This document shows positions 60,928-64,000 of a DNA stretch of 64,000 nucleotides, one piece after another. Source of the stretch: Paenibacillus sp. Soil787 (GTDB taxonomy: Bacteria; Bacillota; Bacilli; Paenibacillales; NBRC-103111); NCBI RefSeq assembly GCF_001429545.1, contig NZ_LMSP01000002.1, positions 62,001 through 126,000 of the forward strand, in the 5' to 3' direction. Position 1 is the first letter of the stretch; each line of letters starts with the position of its first letter. The notes under the pieces are model-generated. The model was not told the DNA's origin. It saw only the letters and a list, made by a program, of their open reading frames with translations, and searched no databases. The position numbers and the translations under genes were made by a program.

Positions 60928-61560
60928 ATGAATACGTTTATCGGGAAAAATTGGTTTAAGCTAGCGCTGGGCGCTATTTTAATTGCCATGATTGCATCAT
61001 TTGCTTATAAATTATGGGCTAACGGCAGTGAACCGGACCCACGCTTGACAGCAATGAAACAAGCTCCTTCGTTCCAACTGCAGGACTTAGACGGTAAAAC
61101 TGTTTCCTCTCAGGATATGGATGGTAAGGTTAGACTCGTATACTTCTTTTATTCGTTTTGTCCGGATGTTTGCATGCCGACGACTTTCTTGCTCTCTCAG
61201 GTTCAGGAATCTTTGAAGAAAAAAGACTTGCTGGGTACTAAAGCGGAAATTGTATCGATAACCGTCGATCCAAATCGTGATACACCGGAAGTGCTTAAAG
61301 AATTCGGTAACCGTTTTGAATCGAAGCCAGTTCCAGGCGGGTGGACGTTTCTCCGCGGAGAGGAATCCAAAATTCACAAGCTTGCTGAAGATTTCGGCAT
61401 TATGGTGGTTAAAGAGAAGGATGGCAATTTCTCGCATTCCAATGCTATTCTGCTGGTTGACCCAAAAGGAAAACTCCGGAATTATTATGATGCGAGCAAT
61501 CCAGAGTTGGATGTTGACCATATTATCAAAGATGTCGTGACTTTATCTAAAGGCAAGTAA
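60928..61560 (+). CDS. SCO1/SenC-family copper chaperone
   Basis: A 210-residue membrane-anchored thioredoxin-fold protein. One N-terminal helix (about 10-28) is followed by FQLQDLDGKTVSSQDMDGKV, the copper motif YSFCPDVCMPTT (Cys 78 and 82) and the conserved His in NFSHSNAILLVD. It delivers Cu to the CuA site of cytochrome oxidase. Start ATG 60928 behind GAGGGC. Follows ctaB by 17 bases. Confidence 0.92.
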   Translation: MNTFIGKNWFKLALGAILIAMIASFAYKLWANGSEPDPRLTAMKQAPSFQLQDLDGKTVSSQDMDGKVRLVYFFYSFCPDVCMPTTFLLSQVQESLKKKDLLGTKAEIVSITVDPNRDTPEVLKEFGNRFESKPVPGGWTFLRGEESKIHKLAEDFGIMVVKEKDGNFSHSNAILLVDPKGKLRNYYDASNPELDVDHIIKDVVTLSKGK

Positions 61561-61581
61561 GTCCATTATTCATCCTATTAA

Positions 61582-61935
61582 CTATTCAAAAGCAGGGTCT
61601 GGAGCAGGGTATTTGATATACTCTTCCAGCCCTGCTTTTTCTAATTGCTGAATGATGTATTCTTCAGGTGTACCTTCCACGCCGGCATACCCTCTGCGCG
61701 TATAGATATGTTCTGCGTCTGGAAACATTTCTCGCAATAGAAAACGTATTTTTTTGCCGGAAGCATCATTATCCGTAAAGATGAAAACAGGATTGTCATC
61801 CGCTTTTTTTCTCAGTTCTTCGAGCGTTAACGAGCTTGGGGTGCCGAAAGTGCAGAGGATCATGATACTTTCATCAACCACACGTTTTAATCGGCTTTTA
61901 TCATTTTTACCTTCTACAATGATGACAATCGACAT
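61582..61935 (-). CDS. Toprim-domain protein (YusF-like)
   Basis: A 117-residue stand-alone Toprim domain. The catalytic Glu is in MSIVIIVEGKNDKSRL, and the DxD is FIFTDNDASGKKIRFLL. Small Toprim proteins of this type include YusF and the RNase M5 relatives; the target here is unknown. Start chosen at ATG 61935 with GCGAGGAAA upstream; the frame is open to 62031, but without a ribosome site. Confidence 0.82.
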   Translation of the reverse strand: MSIVIIVEGKNDKSRLKRVVDESIMILCTFGTPSSLTLEELRKKADDNPVFIFTDNDASGKKIRFLLREMFPDAEHIYTRRGYAGVEGTPEEYIIQQLEKAGLEEYIKYPAPDPAFE

Positions 61936-62063
61936 GGGATTTCCTCGCTTTAGGTTTTTTTGTAGTATAACCCGTTTTCGCAAGTGATCCAAGGATTTCA
62001 TTCGACGATTAGCCAAATATGATGCTGTCATTTCCCGGGAAATGACAGGGATTGACAGCGCAA

Positions 62064-62090
62064 AAGACGGCTTGATGAGCTCAAGCCGCC
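62064..62090 (-). terminator. Rho-independent terminator of the MFS gene
   Basis: GGCTTGA-TGAGC-TCAAGCC with AAAAG on the left (TTTT on the minus strand), 15 bases from the MFS stop. Confidence 0.72.
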
Positions 62091-62104
62091 ATTTTATCGG
62101 GAAA

Positions 62105-63271
62105 TTACGTTGTGATAGGCGTTTTTAATGTGCGGAGCGGTAAGAGGGAAAGTGCCAGCATTAAGACGAAAAATGCGATGAAATAAGAGGAAATGTGGTC
62201 GCGAAGCTGTCCGGCCATCATGGGACCGATAAAGGCGCCAATGGAATAGGAGATGGAAAGAAGGGAAAAGACGCGTCCGTATCGATTGCTGCTTGTTATA
62301 CCGGCAAGTAGGGCAGCGAGAGCGGGATAAATGACACCTTTCGCCATTCCGATTAAGAAAAGGGAAACCGTGAGCGGTATCGGCCACTGAATGGCTAAAC
62401 CGAAGAAAATGACCGCAAGCGATATACTCCCACAGACCGTTCGAATAAACGGAGGGATCTTATTTAAGAACCAGAAGCTGATGCTTAACAGGGCGCCTAA
62501 ACTGATTAAAGTGAAAAAAACGCCGGACGTTAAGATTGAGTCTCTGGCCGACTTCATAAGTGGAAGCTCAAAGAAAAGAATGCCTTGCGAGCAGGAGAGT
62601 GCCATCGGAATGAGAAAGAATAACCATGGAATCGTTACGGCGGCGGGTAGGTCTGATTCATCTCTCAGAATGCCATGACCATGATGATCTAAGATAGGGG
62701 ATTTGCTCCCTGTTTGGGCTAAGAGCTGCTTTTCTTTCACGCCGAAGATGGCAAGAATGCCTGTGATAATAAGAATCCAACCTAAAACGGAGAAAGCTGT
62801 TGTAAACCCGATTTTGGCAACTAATACAGCACCTGCTGCTGGAGATACCACGGAAGCAAGGGTATGTATGAGACCGTTGCCAGCCATCAGTTTGCTTTGA
62901 TGGATGCGATCCTTGGCTATGCGTGCAAGCAGCGATAAGCAGGCAGGCGATAAGAAGGCGAGTACGAATCCGCTAATCGAACGAATGTATAGCAAGTGCC
63001 AAGGATCTTTCACATTGGATTGAAAAAGTAAGATGATCCCTGCTACAATCAGGCTAAAGACAATAAAGATTTTACTTCCGTATTTGTCTACGCCATAGCC
63101 GGCAATTAGATTCCCAGGCAAATGGGTAATTGAGTATACGCCCATAATTAGCCCTATAAATGAAGGAGCTGCTCCTAAAGATAAGGCGAAGGGAGAAAGA
63201 ATCGGGTACTGCGCGTGTAAATCAAAAAAAGCAACAAACATAAATAAGTACAACCAAATAGCTGTTCGCAT
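62105..63271 (-). CDS. Major facilitator superfamily transporter
   Basis: A 388-residue protein with about twelve hydrophobic helices. Seen: LGAAPSFIGLIMGVYSITHLPGNL, then AGYGVDKYGSKIFIVFSL, which fits the loop 2-3 MFS motif, and the second-half GMAKGVIYPALAALLAGIT. The long central loop (about 185-205) has a His-rich bit (DHHGHG). Substrate cannot be predicted; drug or metabolite efflux is the usual role. It stands alone. Confidence 0.88.
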   Translation of the reverse strand: MRTAIWLYLFMFVAFFDLHAQYPILSPFALSLGAAPSFIGLIMGVYSITHLPGNLIAGYGVDKYGSKIFIVFSLIVAGIILLFQSNVKDPWHLLYIRSISGFVLAFLSPACLSLLARIAKDRIHQSKLMAGNGLIHTLASVVSPAAGAVLVAKIGFTTAFSVLGWILIITGILAIFGVKEKQLLAQTGSKSPILDHHGHGILRDESDLPAAVTIPWLFFLIPMALSCSQGILFFELPLMKSARDSILTSGVFFTLISLGALLSISFWFLNKIPPFIRTVCGSISLAVIFFGLAIQWPIPLTVSLFLIGMAKGVIYPALAALLAGITSSNRYGRVFSLLSISYSIGAFIGPMMAGQLRDHISSYFIAFFVLMLALSLLPLRTLKTPITT

Positions 63272-63382
63272 GTTCTCACCACCTCAATCATTTAGACTTG
63301 TCTCTTCTTAAGATGTACGCCGCTCGTCCTATAGATATGACCTTTCCATACAAATGACACAATTCTGTTTTTAGGAGGCTTT

Positions 63383-63538
63383 ATGGACGCATATGTGATT
63401 GTTTTACTAGCTGGCGCGGCTATTTTCCTGGTTTTTCGGTTGAGGCAGTCTTTTCGAAAGACGAGAAGCAGAATCGATCAAACAGAGGAGATCGAACGAA
63501 AGTTAGCCCTGTTAAGGAAAAAAAGAGATGAAGATTAA
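63383..63538 (+). CDS. Small membrane-anchored coiled-coil peptide (51 aa)
   Basis: A 51-residue frame: one N-terminal helix (YVIVLLAGAAIFLVFRL), then a highly charged, probably helical tail (RSRIDQTEEIERKLALLRKK). TAGGAGG lies seven bases before the ATG. No family recognised. It precedes another membrane protein gene by 54 bases. Confidence 0.6.
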   Translation: MDAYVIVLLAGAAIFLVFRLRQSFRKTRSRIDQTEEIERKLALLRKKRDED

Positions 63539-63592
63539 GGAGTCCCTGTAGTATGATAGGAAAGGACTTTTGGATAATTAGGAGGGGTTAGT

Positions 63593-64000
63593 TTGGATCA
63601 GTGGATTTCCTTTGCGCAGGATCGTTGGTACTTAATTGTAGCTGCTATTATTGTGCTTTTTATCGTGGTCGGTATTGTGAAAACTGTGGTTAAATGGATT
63701 CTGGTCATCGCGATTGTTGGGGCTCTTGTCGTTTATGGAGCGAGCTATAAGGATAAAATAAGGGATATTGGGGCAAGCGTAGTCTCACAAGTTGGCGATG
63801 AAATCAAAGATAAGGCTGTCAGTACGTTGACCTCGGAAGCTAAAGATGCACAATTTAAAGCGAATCCAGATGGTTCCTTTCTTATTACGACGAAGAGTTT
63901 AAAGGTGGAAGGCAAAGCCGGGACGGATGAAGTACAAGTCACCTTCCTTGGTAAAACGTTTAAGATGAACGCGAACGCAGCCGTTAATGCTTTCATCGAG
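63593..64000 (+). CDS. Hypothetical membrane protein (3' partial)
   Basis: Starts at TTG 63593 behind TAGGAGGGG and is open to the window end (136 codons). Two closely spaced hydrophobic stretches (LIVAAIIVLFIVVGIV and WILVIAIVGALVVYGA) lie in the first 52 residues; an extracytoplasmic or cytosolic domain follows with KDKIRDIGASVVSQVGDEIK and a beta-rich end. No family recognised; the C-terminus is missing. Confidence 0.7.
   Translation, partial: MDQWISFAQDRWYLIVAAIIVLFIVVGIVKTVVKWILVIAIVGALVVYGASYKDKIRDIGASVVSQVGDEIKDKAVSTLTSEAKDAQFKANPDGSFLITTKSLKVEGKAGTDEVQVTFLGKTFKMNANAAVNAFIE

Overview
The window looks like chromosome from a spore-forming, Gram-positive Paenibacillaceae-type bacterium (Paenibacillus or a close relative; inferred from gene content, not from a marker gene). 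Evidence: two alpha/beta-type small acid-soluble spore proteins with sigma-G-like promoters, GerQ, YlbJ, YunB and LytH sporulation genes, Bacillus-like local gene order (yunB-lytH and lipA-yutD), strong AGGAGG ribosome sites with many TTG/GTG starts, and a T-box leader. No rRNA, tRNA, CRISPR or prophage was seen. Both ends cut genes.

Layout. 1-1008: end of an FMN-dependent monooxygenase. 1237-11486: a tellurium-resistance-type (Ter) stress operon. TerB, three TerD paralogues, a TerD-TerA-like fusion and TerC are followed by five tightly overlapping biosynthetic genes (HpcH/CitE-like lyase, phosphoribosyltransferase-TRSP, StiP/PELOTA protein, HAD phosphatase, ATP-grasp) and a small membrane peptide. 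A perfect sigma-W-type promoter precedes the first terD. 11577-14623: a hypothetical, a pentapeptide-repeat protein, a nucleotidase and an exported CYTH-like protein. 14624-16654: low-complexity tandem repeats, a broken IS1595-family transposase and non-coding DNA. 16655-23043: yunB, lytH, a nickel-pincer cofactor locus (larE-larB-larC1 with larC2 separate and convergent), lipA, yutD. 23106-34493: nadK, a PilZ protein, an alpha-glucan phosphorylase, ylbJ, truncated haemoglobin, small zinc-ribbon/YycC genes, an M3 peptidase and a chemoreceptor. 34549-38648: a Fur-box-controlled siderophore ABC importer. 39388-48763: SASP genes, RNase H, ilvD, a His-rich YcgR-like permease, T-box-trpS, a YfhP-like protein and gerQ. 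48932-49618: an orphan response regulator. 49844-59725: a urea ABC importer (urtABCDE) divergent from urease (ureABCFGD, no ureE), with two GlnR/TnrA-type sites between them. 59933-64000: haem O synthase, a Sco protein, a Toprim protein, an MFS transporter and small membrane proteins.

How it fits together. Urea uptake and hydrolysis form one nitrogen-scavenging unit. Nickel is a recurring theme: urease, the Lar cofactor genes, and His-rich tracts in UreG, LarC1 and the YcgR-like permease. The most unusual observations are the split and inverted larC, the Ter-linked biosynthetic operon, and two dispersed repeat families. One of those is a covarying hairpin placed directly before the Shine-Dalgarno of at least four unrelated genes.
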